A stretch of 64,000 nt of DNA from Alisma plantago-aquatica (taxonomy: Eukaryota; Streptophyta; Magnoliopsida; Alismatales; Alismataceae). Positions 25,829-37,998 of this stretch are shown one piece after another. The notes below the pieces were generated by a model. It had not been told where the DNA came from. It worked only from the letters and a program-made list of their open reading frames with translations, and made no database searches. The stretch is taken from positions 117,577,267-117,641,266 of the forward strand of contig OY856411.1 in the NCBI GenBank assembly GCA_963693085.1, written 5' to 3'. A program made the position numbers and the translations under genes. The first letter of the stretch is position 1. Each line of letters starts with the position of its first letter.

Positions 25829-26177
25829 GTAGGCTGCTCAAAAAGCATCCTCTCTAGCCACTTGATCAGCTAAGATGTGCTCTCTTTGAGCCGCTAGAGC
25901 TTGGTTGTCCTACGAGGAACTTCTTCCTCATCCATCCTAATTCAATTTTGGTGATGTAGATGATGGAAAGTTCTATCTATCTCAGGATCAAACGATGTAA
26001 ATCCGACGTTTGAGTGTCACACACACAAATAAATAGTTAGTCATGTGTAGAAAAAATGGACTGCTAGAATGGAAACTCACCAGAAAGAGGATTAACACTT
26101 CCTAAATATTACTCAAAAGGCATAAAAAAATGAAAAAAGATTTCAAAAGTTTTTGGGGTTTGAGGAAACAATCAGTT

Positions 26178-26196
26178 GTCCCCGGCAACGGTGCCA
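26178..26196 (-). other. A2 primer-binding site (Asp-tRNA type)
   Basis: The minus strand reads TGGCACCGTTGCCGGGGAC, three bases after the LTR end ATTATCA. It is close to the canonical Athila site. Confidence 0.92.
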
Positions 26197-26199
26197 AAT

Positions 26200-27910
26200 T
26201 GATAATGCGTCGAAGTTCACTACAATCACTAAGATAATTATCCTAGAGTTTAACCCTTTTCTACTTTATGATTAAGGTTAGTATAGAAGGGTCGATCCCA
26301 TAGGACAACATTTTTAAGGTTGTTAGCTCTAATCCCAATTGCTTTGAAGAACTTTTTATTTCTTTTTGGTATTTTAAATTTTATAGTAGAAGGTAAAGAT
26401 TGGGTTTTGAGGTTAGTGATTAACACTAAAGTAAGAAGGAAACACAAGAATAAGATTGCACTTAATAAGAAATAAATTTGCACTGTCACAAGGAAAATTG
26501 AGATGATTGTTAGAACAAAATAAAACTATTATGAATGAAAGATTGGAATGTAAAGAGAGCAGATCAAACGGTGATTGAATCAAGTGATGGGAAATCGAGG
26601 CTTTTAGGGGTTTTCACCACCTTATCCTAGGCGAGAATAAACTAAATCCTTTAAAATGACGGCATGCAAATTAATTAAAACCCACAAAAGATGGACTCCA
26701 CATGAGCCATTGATCTTGGTGCTCATGTTTCTTAGTTCATCATCCCAAAAGAGAAAGATCCATAGTTGTTTCAAAACCTCTATGTGAATGGTTTTAGTGT
26801 TCTAAATCTGGGCTTCCATGGTCATTTCCACCTGGATTAACATATGACCAAATCAATTAATTACTTTGATAGATCATTAGTTCTTAAAACCAAAAGCAAT
26901 CTGAAATAAGTCGTTCTTAAGGATTAAGTCGATTCAAACCATGGAAAAGGGGCTATTCCCCTTGCCTCGATAGGAAACTACTTGCTCATGCTTGAAGAGA
27001 AAATAGAGACAGAGGAAGAAAGTGTTCTAGCCATAGTATAGAGTTATCAAAGGATTAGTTCCTTAGGTTAGAGACAATTAAATGGCTAACTCTTAATTCC
27101 TTTCTCTAGTCTACAGAAGAAGAAGAAGAAGAAGACTAGATCTAAAAAATGAGCAAGGTAAAAGAACAATAATTAAAAAGGATACTTAGCTTGCAAATAA
27201 TTAAACTTTATTGATGAACAAAACTCAAGAACATAAGAATGATTGCTCAGAAATACTTCATATAAAAGATGATGTCCAATGAGGAGGAAGTGACCCTCCT
27301 TTTATAGGAGAAGGAGGAGATTTTACAACTGGGGTTGTGAGAAAAAATGGTGCTGGCAGTTTGATTTTTGAACTGGCTGCACACAGCCACCTGATCGGTT
27401 CAGATGGGTGCCAATCAGTTGGGGCTGGAGCATGTGGGAACCGAGGGAAGGCAGTCAGCTACCATAGTCTTTGGGTGGCAGCGTGACTTTGACCCACTCG
27501 GCTGGGGTGGGAGAACTCCCACTTTGAAGTTTGAAATGATCGTTTGAATTTGAATGGAGCGCCACTCTAAGGGGTGGCAGTCGGTCATCTGGAGTAGCTG
27601 AGATGATCGGCTAGGACAAGAGAGCTCGTCATCTAAACCAGATGAATCGATCGACTGGGGCAAGCGAGCTGGTCATCTTGAGCAGTTGAACTGATCGGCT
27701 GGGGCAAGCGAGTCGGTCGTCTTGAGCAGATGAACTGATCAGCTCATGTCCTAAATATATAGGAATTGCAAGTTTTTGGTGAGAATAAAATTAAATTGTG
27801 ATGAAAGGAAGCATATAGCAATATGTTTCTTTTCACTGGAAAAAGATAGGAATTTTCATGTGACAAGACTTAAAAGGCTGTGAAAAAGGGTGCTAGATTA
27901 GCACGTATCA
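26200..27910 (-). repeat. A2 5' LTR (1711 bp)
   Basis: On the minus strand it runs TGATACGTGC...CGCATTATCA, so the ends also pair as a short TGATA/TATCA inverted repeat. 27570-27755 holds the same 44-bp tandem array as the 3' LTR. A GAA repeat lies near 27116-27132. No ORF of interest. Confidence 0.88.
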
Positions 27911-28356
27911 CAAATTAGGCTCAAGTTTTCTTATTATTAGTGCATTTGATGATCTTTTATTGATCTAAAGTCCATCATGATAGTGGGGTTCAAGTTCCAT
28001 ATCATTTTGACTTTCCATTCATATTACAAGATTATTTCAAGGTTTGAGTCACTTACTTGTATAACAGGGTCATGAGACTCATATTAGGGAAAGAAGGTCA
28101 ATAGATCATCAAGTAAGGAGGTCGAATCATACGAGGTGATTTAGAGTAGAAAGTAATTGATAAGATTAGAACATCTAAAAGATGGGTGGATGGTCACCTA
28201 AGTCAAGGAATTAACTCTAGTAATTGTTCCATTTCATGATTGGTCCCCTATTGAATACAAGACATTAACTCTAGTCATGTATATTACAGTCGACAATTAC
28301 ATCCTTGAATGACAAGATTAGCACATCTCAAAGATGGGTGGATGGTCACCTAAAAT
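27911..28356. other. Unassigned sequence with a 40-bp spaced duplication
   Basis: AAAGATGGGTGGATGGTCAC occurs with flanking matches at about 28161-28201 and 28315-28355, 154 bases apart. The stretch lies between the A2 LTR and G3 and shows no gene. Confidence 0.6.
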
Positions 28357-28395
28357 GAGGCTCGAAATAGTTTTTCTCTTTATATATATACTTTA

Positions 28396-29940
28396 TGTGT
28401 TGCAATTAACTCAAAAGAGACAATGTTGGTTTTATTTTTCTTTCTTCTCTCTCCTATCCTTGAGAATGTTTGAAAAGAAATATAAGAGAAAGAGCAAAAG
28501 AAGTAGAACTTGAAAATATGTATGTGGAAAAGAAACATTTTCCAAGAAGATTTCTTTTTAGCTTTTCATAGATAAAGGAAGTATAATTATTCACTATTTT
28601 CTAAAAGACATAAAAAAACTTAATTCAATTAATGGCTTAATTTTGAATGCATGAAAAAGAATATGCATCAGTCACATGGTGTAGATATTACTTTCTTCCC
28701 CTATTGAATACATGATATTATCTTCTCTCTTGTTTCTTTATTCAAGGAAATTGTCCAAAAGGAATAAAGATCTTAAATATGGATAAACTTTGATCGTATA
28801 ACTTTTTTTAGTCAAATAAATAATTAAGGAGAATGTTTGACATTATCTCACGTTTTAATGCTTGAAAATTAAATAAATAAAAAATATGGAAATTGCAACT
28901 AAATATATGAAAAACTCAAATTTTATTATCTAGGAAGGATTTAAACTACCTTATTAATGTGTGGTCCAAATTTAGTTTTGTTTCGTCACTCAAATAATTA
29001 TAAACATAATGGAAAGTCATTTAATGCATGCAAAATCAAAATAACGTAAACATGGATTAATTGTTGGTCAAAATTAGTCAACAAGGAAACTATATATTTG
29101 AAATAGTAGAAGGTGAGTTGGAAGGAAAATTCGATAATTTTCTTTTTAACATTCCAAGTTTGAATAATTGAATACAACTTGATCAATATACGAATTTGAG
29201 GCTATAAAAATGTGGGTTTTGACCTGTCACCTTTCCAACACAACTAGGAAGCGTGATATGAAAATGAAAATGTTATTGAAGATGTTATGTAAGTCAGAAT
29301 TAAAATTTATGTATCTAATATTGACAACTAAAAATGGTTTATTGTTCCATAATAATAAAAAATTTTCAAAAAATTATGAATTATATGGTGTGAGTAATGA
29401 CATTCAATAATTTTTTAATAACATATTGAAATCATGTTGTATATTCTTTGTATACAATCAATATATGTAGATGTAAAATAAAGTTCTTTTTCTCTTTCCT
29501 CCATTTTGTGATTTTTAAAAATGAAATAATGTATCTTGATCTTAGTTTCATGGAATTAAGATATTACAAGACTATAAAAGGAATGGTACAACTCTCACAC
29601 TCTTCTCTCTTTTTTTATAAATGCAATGTAATATAATTCAGTTAATCTCATAATTTTGATAAACAAATAAGTGTAATACATTTTCTCATCTTTTTCTTTT
29701 TTCACTCACCTCTAAAGTAACTCATTAAAAATTATATTAGAAGATAATAAAGGAAACTAAAAAAAAGAGTTAATTAGTTTGACCACAAAGTTGAACTTTA
29801 GTAATTAACAAAGGAAAAGAAGTTTTTCCTATCTTTATCATTTAATATATTAAAAAATTGAAATAAGATTATAAGCAATGTTAAATTGAAGTGAAAAGGA
29901 TATTTATAATTTTAATGCAATAGAAAAGAAGATTCTAGAC
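28396..29940. other. AT-rich non-coding stretch, probably G3 LTR upstream region
   Basis: No ORF longer than about 75 codons has any recognisable feature. Poly-A and poly-T tracts and TATA-type words are common. Confidence 0.5.
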
Positions 29941-29950
29941 CCATGAAACC

Positions 29951-29958
29951 TATAAAAG
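29951..29958 (+). promoter_or_regulatory. TATA box, probable LTR promoter of G3
   Basis: ACCTATAAAAGAGACACCC is a good plant TATA box. About 170 bases downstream, GAGAAAGGTAAGTGGG (30121-30136) offers a strong splice-donor consensus. Placement fits an LTR promoter; a host promoter cannot be excluded. Confidence 0.5.
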
Positions 29959-30938
29959 AGACACCCAAGATCCTAGCATACCAAGGAAACAAACACTGCC
30001 TATGGTCTTGCAAATCACGTCCAGGCACTGCCTCAATACTTGATCGATAGGGATTTCTTCCAGCCTGCAGTCAGGGTGATTAGATCTCCTTCGACATAGG
30101 AATAAAAGTAGAATCTCCTATAAGAGAAAGGTAAGTGGGCCTTTCATATTTGGGGGAAGTAATTTTGTTTTAATGCATGTTTATTTATGATTATGCACAT
30201 TAGTATGATTCATGAGATAGGAATGCTTTCTAAAGAAGATGTCATGTATATCTATTATTTTTTTGGTATCCCGAGCTCTTGTATTCCTTTTGTTGAAATT
30301 TTTGTTACATACAAGTATTGTCTCTTACTGTATAGAGAAAAAAAACTATTTACAAGGGAGGAGAGAATCAACATTGGACATGAGAACAACCTCCCCTGTC
30401 CAAACATAACCTGAAGTAAGAAAGAAAAATAAAATGAATCTCAGGTTGCACAACCCCCATCTCAATAGAGAGATGAACCTTCTCAAATGGAATTCTCTTC
30501 AGGAACCACCACAACACAGTTAAGAACCTTGCAATTCAATGACAATTTAGTAGGAAAAAAGGAAAGATCAACACATGCTCTTCACCTCTTCAAACACCAC
30601 GACAACTCAGTAGAAAAAAGGGAAGATTAGCACAGCGATCACATCCCCAACAAATTCAACAACCCTCACTTCTTTGAAAGAAATCCCCTCTTCAGACCAG
30701 GATTCCAAGCAAAAGAAGATAGCATGACAAGTACTATAGGGTCAAACCACCATCAAGAAGGAGAAAGTCTTTTATAATAGCCTCCCAAATATTCCTCTAG
30801 TCTCTCTCCCTATTCATATGCACTCTAGTATTTCTCTCTCCCCAAAGACAATGCAAGATACACATGGCAAGAAGGTGATTTCTCTTGTCACAACAACTGA
30901 CCAAATCGGGTAGGAAAACCAAACTTCATTGCATCTCT

Positions 30939-33900
30939 CTAGACTTGATCTGAGTACACACAAGTGAACATGTAGTGATTAGTGTCTTCTTCACTCTTCT
31001 TGCAAAGGAAGAAATAAGACAGAGTGATGATCCTCATCATCCTAGTATAATTTGTAGTCAGAAGTTTCCCATGACCCATTTTCCAAGCATGAATAGAGAA
31101 TCTACTAGGAACTTTATATTCTAAATACATTTAAAAACTAGATTGAAGCTACCTTTAGTATGTACTTCCTCCCAAACATTGTTGATTTTGACTGTGTCAA
31201 GTCCTTCAAAGAGGATTTTGTCTTCCTAAGTAGATGTGTTGTCAGGATTGCTCAAAAGATGATTAAGATATTTATGGAGTCTGACATTATCTCGAGTCCA
31301 ATCGCCATTGGTAATCAAACTCTCCAACTTATAATCCTACTTAAACCCAAGTTTAATGATACTTTGTCTTCCCATAATATCAACCACAAAGTGACTTCCA
31401 GGAAACCATGGTTCATCCCAGAAGGAGATGGTTTTACCATTTCCAATAGAATAACTAAAATGACTCTTAAGAAAATCCCTATCCTTAATGACTCTATTTA
31501 GATGCCAAAAAACCTTCTATTCTCATTGACCATCTAGAAGGAAACTTTGTTTAAATACCTTTCATGAACCCACTTCACCCATAGAGAATCAACTTTTTGG
31601 CTATGTTCCATGCTTGAAAGACCATAGAGGAAATATTAATGTCTCTGATAGAACATATACCTAATCCACCTTCATCCTTAATTTTATTCACATAGTCCCA
31701 TTTGATCAGATGGACATTGGAATGGTTCTCCGAAACCCCCCATATGAAGTCTCTAATCAATATCTCAATGTCAGCAATGACAGAGCAATGAAGGGGAAAG
31801 CAATGTGTCCAATATAAATGAATAGAGTATAGGGTAGTTTGAGCCAGCTCTAACCTACCAGTCATCGAGAGCTACTTAGATTTCCATCCATCTAGTTTAG
31901 CTTTAATTTTATCTAACAAAGGACCACAATGTTTCCCTGATAATTTCCCAATGAACGAGGGAATACCAAGATAATTCTGACCTAGCTTCCCTTCATTGAT
32001 GCCCAGGATATTTCTAATGGACTCTCTATGCGAACCAGTACAGAGTAGGATAAAGCTTTTATCGGAATTGAACTTCAACCCTGGAGCAACATAGAAGTCG
32101 TCAAGGACCTTCTTGAGATCTCTCATATTATCCTCATCTGCCTCCATGAAGACCATAAGGTTGTCAGCAAAGATCAAGTGAGAGACAACCATGTTACTCG
32201 AAGCACTAAGAGGTCTGAGGCTTCCTTTAGTAACCGCTTTGTCCATAAGACAATATAAGACCTACATCACCATAATAAATACTTAAGGAGCCAAAGGATC
32301 GCCTTGTATTACACCATTACTAGGTTTAAAAGGGTTCATATGTTCTCCATTAACCAGGATCTTATAAGTAGTAGTTGAGAAAATTTCCTTGAGCCAAACC
32401 TTCTAGCAGGGAGGAAACCCCATGAGATCAATAACATGAAACAAGGATTCCCAGGATACAGAGTCGTAAGCCTTAGACATGTCCAATTTTATGCACATTT
32501 TATGCTTCCCACCTATTTTATTGAAATCATTAATAATCTCGTTGGATAAGAGAATAAGATCATGGATGATTTCTCCCTTGATGAAAGCACACTGGCTAGA
32601 GTTGATGGAAGGTATAACCGATTGGAGCCTATTACTAAGCACTTTTGTGATGATTTTATGCAGAACATTACATAAAGCTATCATCTTTGAATTTTTGAGT
32701 GTATGAGAATCTTTGGATTTTGGGATAAGAGTAATAAAAGTCATATTCACCTCTCTCAACAATCTACATATTCTGAAAAAAATGATGAACTCTCTTCATC
32801 ACATTAGAAAGATAATAATCCAGAAGCTTCCAAAAAACATGCCATTAAAATCATCTAGCCCAGGGCATTTGTTAGTGTTTAAATTTTTAACAACATCCTC
32901 AGTCTCAAAGAAGTAATCAATATATATAAGGAGAGTCCATGAACATTATCCATCTTGGAAAAATTAAGATCATCCAGAAGGGATACAATGTTAGAGTGAC
33001 CATTATTAAAAAGCTTCATGTAAATGTCTTGAATATACTCTTTGATATCATCAACACTCCTATGAAGAATCCCATCCATATAGAGGGCTTTGATGTGATT
33101 ATTATGTCTTCTCACTTTGAGCTAAGAGTAGAACAACTTTATGTTGGAATCCCCCTCCTTTAACCAATGTACTCTCGACTTCTACCTCAGAAAGGACTCT
33201 TCTACCCTAAGGGCATCATGGGAAATCTTCCTTCACCTGATAGTCTCATCTCTCAAAACAATATTAGCAAGATTAGCATCCAACTTGATCTGAGCCTTAA
33301 GAAGAGCATTCTCATCTACCCAAGCAATATCATGTAGATTACCAACCCTGTCTCTGTTCCACTGAATCAACTTACATATCAGATTCCTCATCTTAGAATA
33401 GACATTGAATAAAGGAAAACCTTCTTTGTTGGTGGTCCAACCTTCCCTCACAATAAATTAAGAAAATCACTCTTCTCTGTCCAAGTGTTGATGAATCTAA
33501 GGGTGGCAATATTTTTTTCCTTTCACCAATCATCAACCTCAGAATTTTGTGATCACTAATAGTGTTAGTAATAAGGAAATCAACAAAATTGGAATACCTT
33601 TGCATGAAACTATTGTTATATAAAATAATGTCAGTACGAGAAGTAACAAATATGTCTCCACCTTGGTGATTATTCCAAGAAAACCCAGGGCCATTCAATT
33701 TAAGATAAAAAATACCACAATTGAGAAGACATCTATTGAAATCATCCATCAATCTTGTTGCAGGAGGATCTCTCCCAATCTTCTCACTCTCCAGCCTGAC
33801 AACACTAAAATCTCCCATCATTACCAAGGCAAACCGATATTAGGATGAAGCTCTTCAATTTTATCCCACAACTTGCTTCTATCACAATAATCATCATGTC

Positions 33901-34250
33901 CATACACTGCCATAAGAATGAACTCTTGACAATCAATGCTAACTTTGACTTGAATACACTGATCAATCTCAACAATTTTCTTCATAATGCAAACTTCCTT
34001 TTTCAAGAGAATGACCACCCTTCCTGACACATGTGAAGAGTGATTAGACAACCAATTGAAATCCAAAAAGTGTTTACTAATAATTCTCTTCACCTTCTTC
34101 TCTGTAGTTCTAGTCTCATTCAGAATAATGATGTGAGGATTCACCTTATTTATTTCCTCCTAAAATTTAAGGGCCTTATTATTTAAACCCCTAATGTTCC
34201 AAGAGACAATGCAAAGGTTTAATTCATCCATTGGAAGTTTTCCCATCCAG
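30939..34250 (-). pseudogene. LINE ORF2 remnant: endonuclease, RT, zf-RVT
   Basis: Endonuclease spans 34144-33393 in two frames. It has ILNETR, GRVVILLKK and MMGDFS (Asn of the usual GDFN is Ser), with the catalytic SDH retained (TISDHKIL). The linker follows (33451-32879). RT spans 32762-31575: TFITLIPKSK, a QCAFIKG block, LDMSKAYDSVSW, then LIFADN where catalytic FADD is expected. The zinc-binding zf-RVT domain is at 31130-30939 (FLCKKSEEDTNHYMFTC). Several frame changes and stops plus the FADN change make it non-functional. Confidence 0.87.
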
Positions 34251-34307
34251 TACTTCACTGGGCAGCACATATTCTTCAGTAATTACCTCCTCTTCAAGGT
34301 TTTTGAT

Positions 34308-35506
34308 TCAGCTATTGAATGAATTTGGACTAGGAGACTCGTAGGAAGGACTAAAATTTCTAGTCTTAGCTTTCTTCAACTTCTTTAGAACATGGAAACT
34401 ATCTGATTCCTTACATGATTTAGAAGATCTTGAGACGTCCATAGAATTAGGAGGTGTAATGCGGTCAATCACCATTGAAACACCTGAGTCATCCAAATCA
34501 ACACTATCATCTTCAAAACTATCACTGGTACCATGAAAAATTTCCTTCTCTGAATCTTTTGAGGAACCCTCTGAATCTATTCTCATCTCAGCATTCACAT
34601 GCATATTCTTAGTAGGTTTATTGGCATCAACCAGAACACTCTCATGAACCTTAGAATTGCTAGATGTATCAACTCTCTCGACTACACTACTAGCTCCCTT
34701 AGTTACTGGACTAGACTTCTTAGGAACCCAAAACTTCCTCACCTATTTCTAAGGTTTAACCTCCTAAAACTAATGACCAAATAGGTTGCAAGTTGCACAT
34801 AGTTTTGGATTTCATTCATACACAAAGGTAATCTTCTTAGGATCACCTTTATCACTCGCGACCTCCAAACTCTTCGGAAACCTAGAATTCACATATACAA
34901 GGACTTGTATTCTATCAAACTCTAGTCTCTTGAAGTCATAATGGTTCGACCAGTTCTCGATGGAACTCCTAGGAATGATCCTATTATATCAAACATAATC
35001 TTCTCCCAAAATTCAAGTGGTAAGTCATGCACTTGTATCCAGATCAGAACCTCAACCCATTTGAATTTAGTCAAAAGCTATCCTGGCTTCCATCTCATCA
35101 GTATCAATGCTTTGTCTCTAACAAAGCATGTCACTCCATCTAATACTACTTCCAAATTTGCATTGTTTGAGAACCGTATTAGAAAGAACCCCTGACCATG
35201 ATTAAGGACCTCGATGGAGCCTTTGAGCACCCTAATCTTCTTCAGATACTATTCCAATGTGGTAAGATGTGGTCTGAAACCCACCACATATCCCGCTAGG
35301 CATGACCTTCTATGCATTTTTCTCAACTTCTTCACTGGGATAGATCAGTGTTTGTCCTTGTAACTTGATATTGACCTTCTCCAGAGACGTATCACCCTGA
35401 ATATATTTCTTTGACAGATTCCTCCACATGCTTGCTTGGATCTGAGATGTCTACTCTTCCCTTTTCCACCACCGGCGGAAGTCACATCCCTTATCTCTGC
35501 AGCCAT
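34308..35506 (-). pseudogene. LINE ORF1 remnant, DUF4283-type nucleic-acid-binding protein
   Basis: The start is an ATG at 35506. The N-terminal two thirds, with several stops, has the DUF4283-like run ending near 34870, then a truncated zinc knuckle (CATCNLFGH) near 34780-34800. The C-terminal 144 codons (34742-34308) are open, acidic and Ser-rich, starting with RKFWVPKK, a frequent feature of plant L1 ORF1. It normally coats LINE RNA; this copy is broken. Confidence 0.78.
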
Positions 35507-36272
35507 CACAAGATTAATGTATGTTTTCTTGGTTATTTACTTATAGTCTATGGTAGAAACCTAATTATGATTGTAATTATGATTAATGAATCATGTTCAA
35601 GAATGGGAAACCCTATTATGATTTATGAGGGAGAAATCCCATCATGGAAACAAGAGGGAGAAATCACATCATGTTAAAGTTCAAAGATTATGTTGATGTT
35701 AATGCTGATATGAATCTATATGAAATTGAATCAATTTATATATGCTTCTCAAATCATGGACCTCAAAAGGTCATCAAGGGCTTTCATAGCATCAAGGGAT
35801 TTCCTATTAATCATGTGCTCTTAAATGGGCTTCATTGAGAGATGTATATATTTACTATTCATTTCTTCATGTTATTAATAACTCGTGAATGTTTAATATA
35901 ATCCGTGGTCAAGTTATGCCAAATAATTTCCTATGGATTTTACTTCATGTCAAGTATTATTATTATTATTGTCTTATAAAGTGTCAAATACCGCTTAATG
36001 ATGTGATGTTTGTTTTGCATGGCTGGAGGCATGACGCCTGTAGGTAAGGAGCAAATTTAGGAGGAAGAAGATATATGGAGTGTGAGGACTAGTAAAAGGA
36101 ACCTCCATGAAGGAAACATATCAGTGAGGAGCCCACAATATTAGCTAGAATTTCCTTTCACAAGAATTGTCTTGTTATATATGTGAACATTGTTAAGGAT
36201 TTGAGATTGAAATGCAACTATTATCATGTGATGGTTTATTCAAACTTTAGTTTGATCTATGAATATCATATT
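35507..36272. other. Unassigned stretch between LINE and TRIM
   Basis: It probably holds LINE 5' UTR and/or G3 LTR sequence. A small repeat GAGGGAGAAATCCCATCATG / GAGGGAGAAATCACATCATG lies at 35626-35671. There is no convincing gene. Confidence 0.45.
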
Positions 36273-36354
36273 TGTGACATCCCCATGAAATAAATAAAAA
36301 TATATGCATCTGCTCTATGATGTGAATACTATACAAGTGGGCTATTACAACAAA

Positions 36355-36366
36355 TGGTATCAGAGC
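36355..36366 (+). other. TRIM primer-binding site (Met tRNA type)
   Basis: TGGTATCAGAGC, six bases after the TTACA that ends the putative 5' LTR. Confidence 0.88.
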
Positions 36367-36603
36367 CATAACCCCTTCAGTAGGTGGGGCCCACCTGGGT
36401 CTGTGGCATGCCAGTCTTTGAGCCGTGCATTCTAGGCATGTTGGAAAGGGCTATACAAGATGATGGAGCCACATATGCACTACTAGACATGGTCAGGATC
36501 TGGGTGTACATGGGTCAGTTGGGTTTGCACTAAAATGGGGATATATTATGAGGCGATAGAGTTGAGCCTTGATGAGGATGTCAAGAGTCTAAGTGGGGGA
36601 GAT

Positions 36604-36895
36604 TGTAATGTCCCAGGATTTGAGGCTTCATATAAAATGATTTTAAAAGGAATGATTGGACTACCCATATCACCAAGGTGCACCTAGTTTTCAGGAAGGC
36701 CACCACTAAGGAACTATGTGGTTAAGCATGTTCGGCCCAGAGTAGTACTAGGATGGGTAACTAGTTGGGAAGTTTATCCTAGATTGTGTGTGGGTGAGGA
36801 CAAAGCATTCAACTTAAGGTTGGTGGTGGTATGTGGGGCTAGTCATCATTCCTAAAACTCTACTAGAGCCTTGGACATGGAGCCCGGATGTTACA
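36604..36895 (+). repeat. TRIM 3' LTR (292 bp)
   Basis: TGTAATGTCCC...CCGGATGTTACA, preceded by the purine tract. Length and ends fit Cassandra LTRs. Confidence 0.8.
36711..36776 (+). other. 5S rRNA-derived segment in the TRIM LTR
   Basis: GTTAAGCATGTTCGGCCCAG followed by AGTAGTACTAGGATGGGT and TGGGAAGT matches the 3' half of plant 5S rRNA, including the internal control region used by TFIIIA and RNA polymerase III. The A-box-like start is kept; scattered substitutions are present (GTAACTAGT for the usual GTGACCTCC). Confidence 0.88.
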
Positions 36896-36899
36896 AATG

Positions 36900-37014
36900 G
36901 CTTGCACATGGGTGAGGACAAAGTGTGCAATTTTAGGCTAGTGGTGATATGTGGGGCCAGTCATCATTCTTGAAACTCTACTAGAGCCTTGGGCAGTGGG
37001 CCAGGAAGTTTCAA
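36900..37014 (+). repeat. Second copy of the 3' half of the TRIM LTR
   Basis: GGGTGAGGACAAAG..., ATGTGGGGCCAGTCATCATT and ACTCTACTAGAGCCTTGG repeat the text at 36787-36895 with several differences, ending GGAAGTTTCA instead of GGATGTTACA. Confidence 0.88.
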
Positions 37015-37547
37015 ATTGTATGAAAGCCAAAATATAGTTGGCCACCAGGATTTTCTCATGACTACCTAGATAGCTCTCCCAACATTTCCTTGATGATAGG
37101 AAACATATGAATAGAGGATAGGAAGTCAAGGAATTAGAATGTATATCAACTTTTACTTAAGACATAAAAAGCCTAAAAGAAATACAATTTTAGATAGATA
37201 TCTATGTGCATATGTGTTAGGAAAGGTGATTATCTAATTTGTATCCTCTATCATAGCTAGTGACATGTCTTCTCTTCTTCTCAGTGGTGATGGCCAACTA
37301 ATTGAGAATTTTAGAAGAAATGTCAACAACAAAAGCCCTATTATGCATATGTTTCTATTATGCATATGCCCTTCTTCTTTCTAGCATCTGTGGCATGGGA
37401 TATGTATGCTACTAAGATCTTGAACACTAGTAAAATGAGTCCTCACACCTTTAGATTTGTGTCTAGCCAACATAGGTCCAGAGGTGCCACCTAAGAGAGT
37501 TGATATGGGAGACCTAAATTAGAAAGTTATTGAAACCTAATTCAAAT
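37015..37547. other. Unassigned stretch, probably the end of the G3 5' LTR
   Basis: No gene is seen. The sequence leads up to the degraded primer-binding site at 37548. Confidence 0.4.
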
Positions 37548-37910
37548 TGGTATTAGAGACCCAGATAAAGAATAGATGCCCTAGAATGTTAGTGATAAGT
37601 TGAGGATGATGTTAATGAAGGTATGATCTAGTTCTAACTCTAGTTTTAGTTAGAAGGAAATACATGTCAGAGTATTGCAAAGTAAGTAACACACTAAGGT
37701 GGGTAGTACTATGTAAATTTTAAGGATGAATTTTATTAAAGGTGGGTAAAAACGTAACATCCCAAATATTCAAAAAATTATTTAATCTTGAGAATAAGGT
37801 TTTTCTTAAATAATGACAATTGAGGGGCTTAATGTAAAAATACCATGAAATGAAATTTCTTAAAGGATAATAAAGTGAGAAAATAAAATGAGGCTCAAAA
37901 TACTTTTTCT

Positions 37911-37915
<5 letters not shown>
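37548..37915 (+). repeat. G3 degraded primer-binding site, purine tract and 3' LTR start
   Basis: TGGTATTAGAGA (37548-37559) is two changes from TGGTATCAGAGC. AAAGGTGGGTAAAAA (37737-37751) is a plausible polypurine tract and CGTAACATCCC (37753) a plausible decayed TGTAACATCCC LTR start. The LTR is cut by the (TA)n run. Confidence 0.5.

Positions 37916-37997
<82 letters not shown>
37915..37997. repeat. (TA)n microsatellite
   Basis: Nearly pure AT run with one G (TATAGATATA). It forms the junction between G3 and the Tork-like copia. Confidence 0.97.

Positions 37998-37998
<1 letters not shown>

Larger units (their letters stand above)
30258..35506 (-). mobile_element. L1-type non-LTR retrotransposon (LINE)
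   Basis: Minus-strand order is ORF1 (35506-34308), then ORF2 with endonuclease, RT and C-terminal zinc-binding domain (to 30939), then a 3' UTR ending at an A-run read as T-run at 30258-30264 (GGGATACCAAAAAAA on the minus strand). Both ORFs have stops and frame changes. The 5' UTR limit is unknown, so the right boundary is only the ORF1 start. I could not match a target-site duplication by eye. Confidence 0.85.
36273..37014 (+). mobile_element. Cassandra-like TRIM with 5S rRNA sequence in its LTR
   Basis: A short internal domain (36367-36603) lies between a Met-type primer-binding site and the purine tract AAGTGGGGGAGA. The 3' LTR (36604-36895) contains 5S-rRNA-derived sequence. Cassandra is the known plant TRIM family with 5S sequence in its LTRs. 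There is no coding capacity. Oddities: the putative 5' LTR (36273-36349, TGTGACATCCCC...CTATTACA) is only about 77 bp and lacks the 5S part, and the 3' half of the 3' LTR is repeated downstream (36900-37014). Confidence 0.78.
28357..37915 (+). mobile_element. G3: decayed gypsy-type LTR element, nested host of the LINE and the TRIM
   Basis: A sequence starting AATGAGGCTC and running through CTTTTTCTCTTTATATA-like text occurs at about 28357 and at 37887, inside what I read as the 5' and 3' LTRs. A degraded Met-type primer-binding site (37548-37559), a tiny internal part, a purine tract (37737-37752) and a 3' LTR start reading CGTAACATCCC (37753) follow. The 5' LTR would be about 3.2 kb once the LINE and the TRIM are removed. 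No gag or pol is seen, so it would be a non-autonomous or internally deleted element. Confidence 0.5.

Noticed and set aside
29941..30136. Endogenous pararetrovirus or host-gene promoter
   Set aside because: A good TATA box and splice donor are present but no viral coding sequence or host exon follows; an LTR promoter is simpler.
36711..36776. A genuine 5S rRNA gene
   Set aside because: Only part of 5S is present, with substitutions, inside an LTR framed by a primer-binding site and purine tract.
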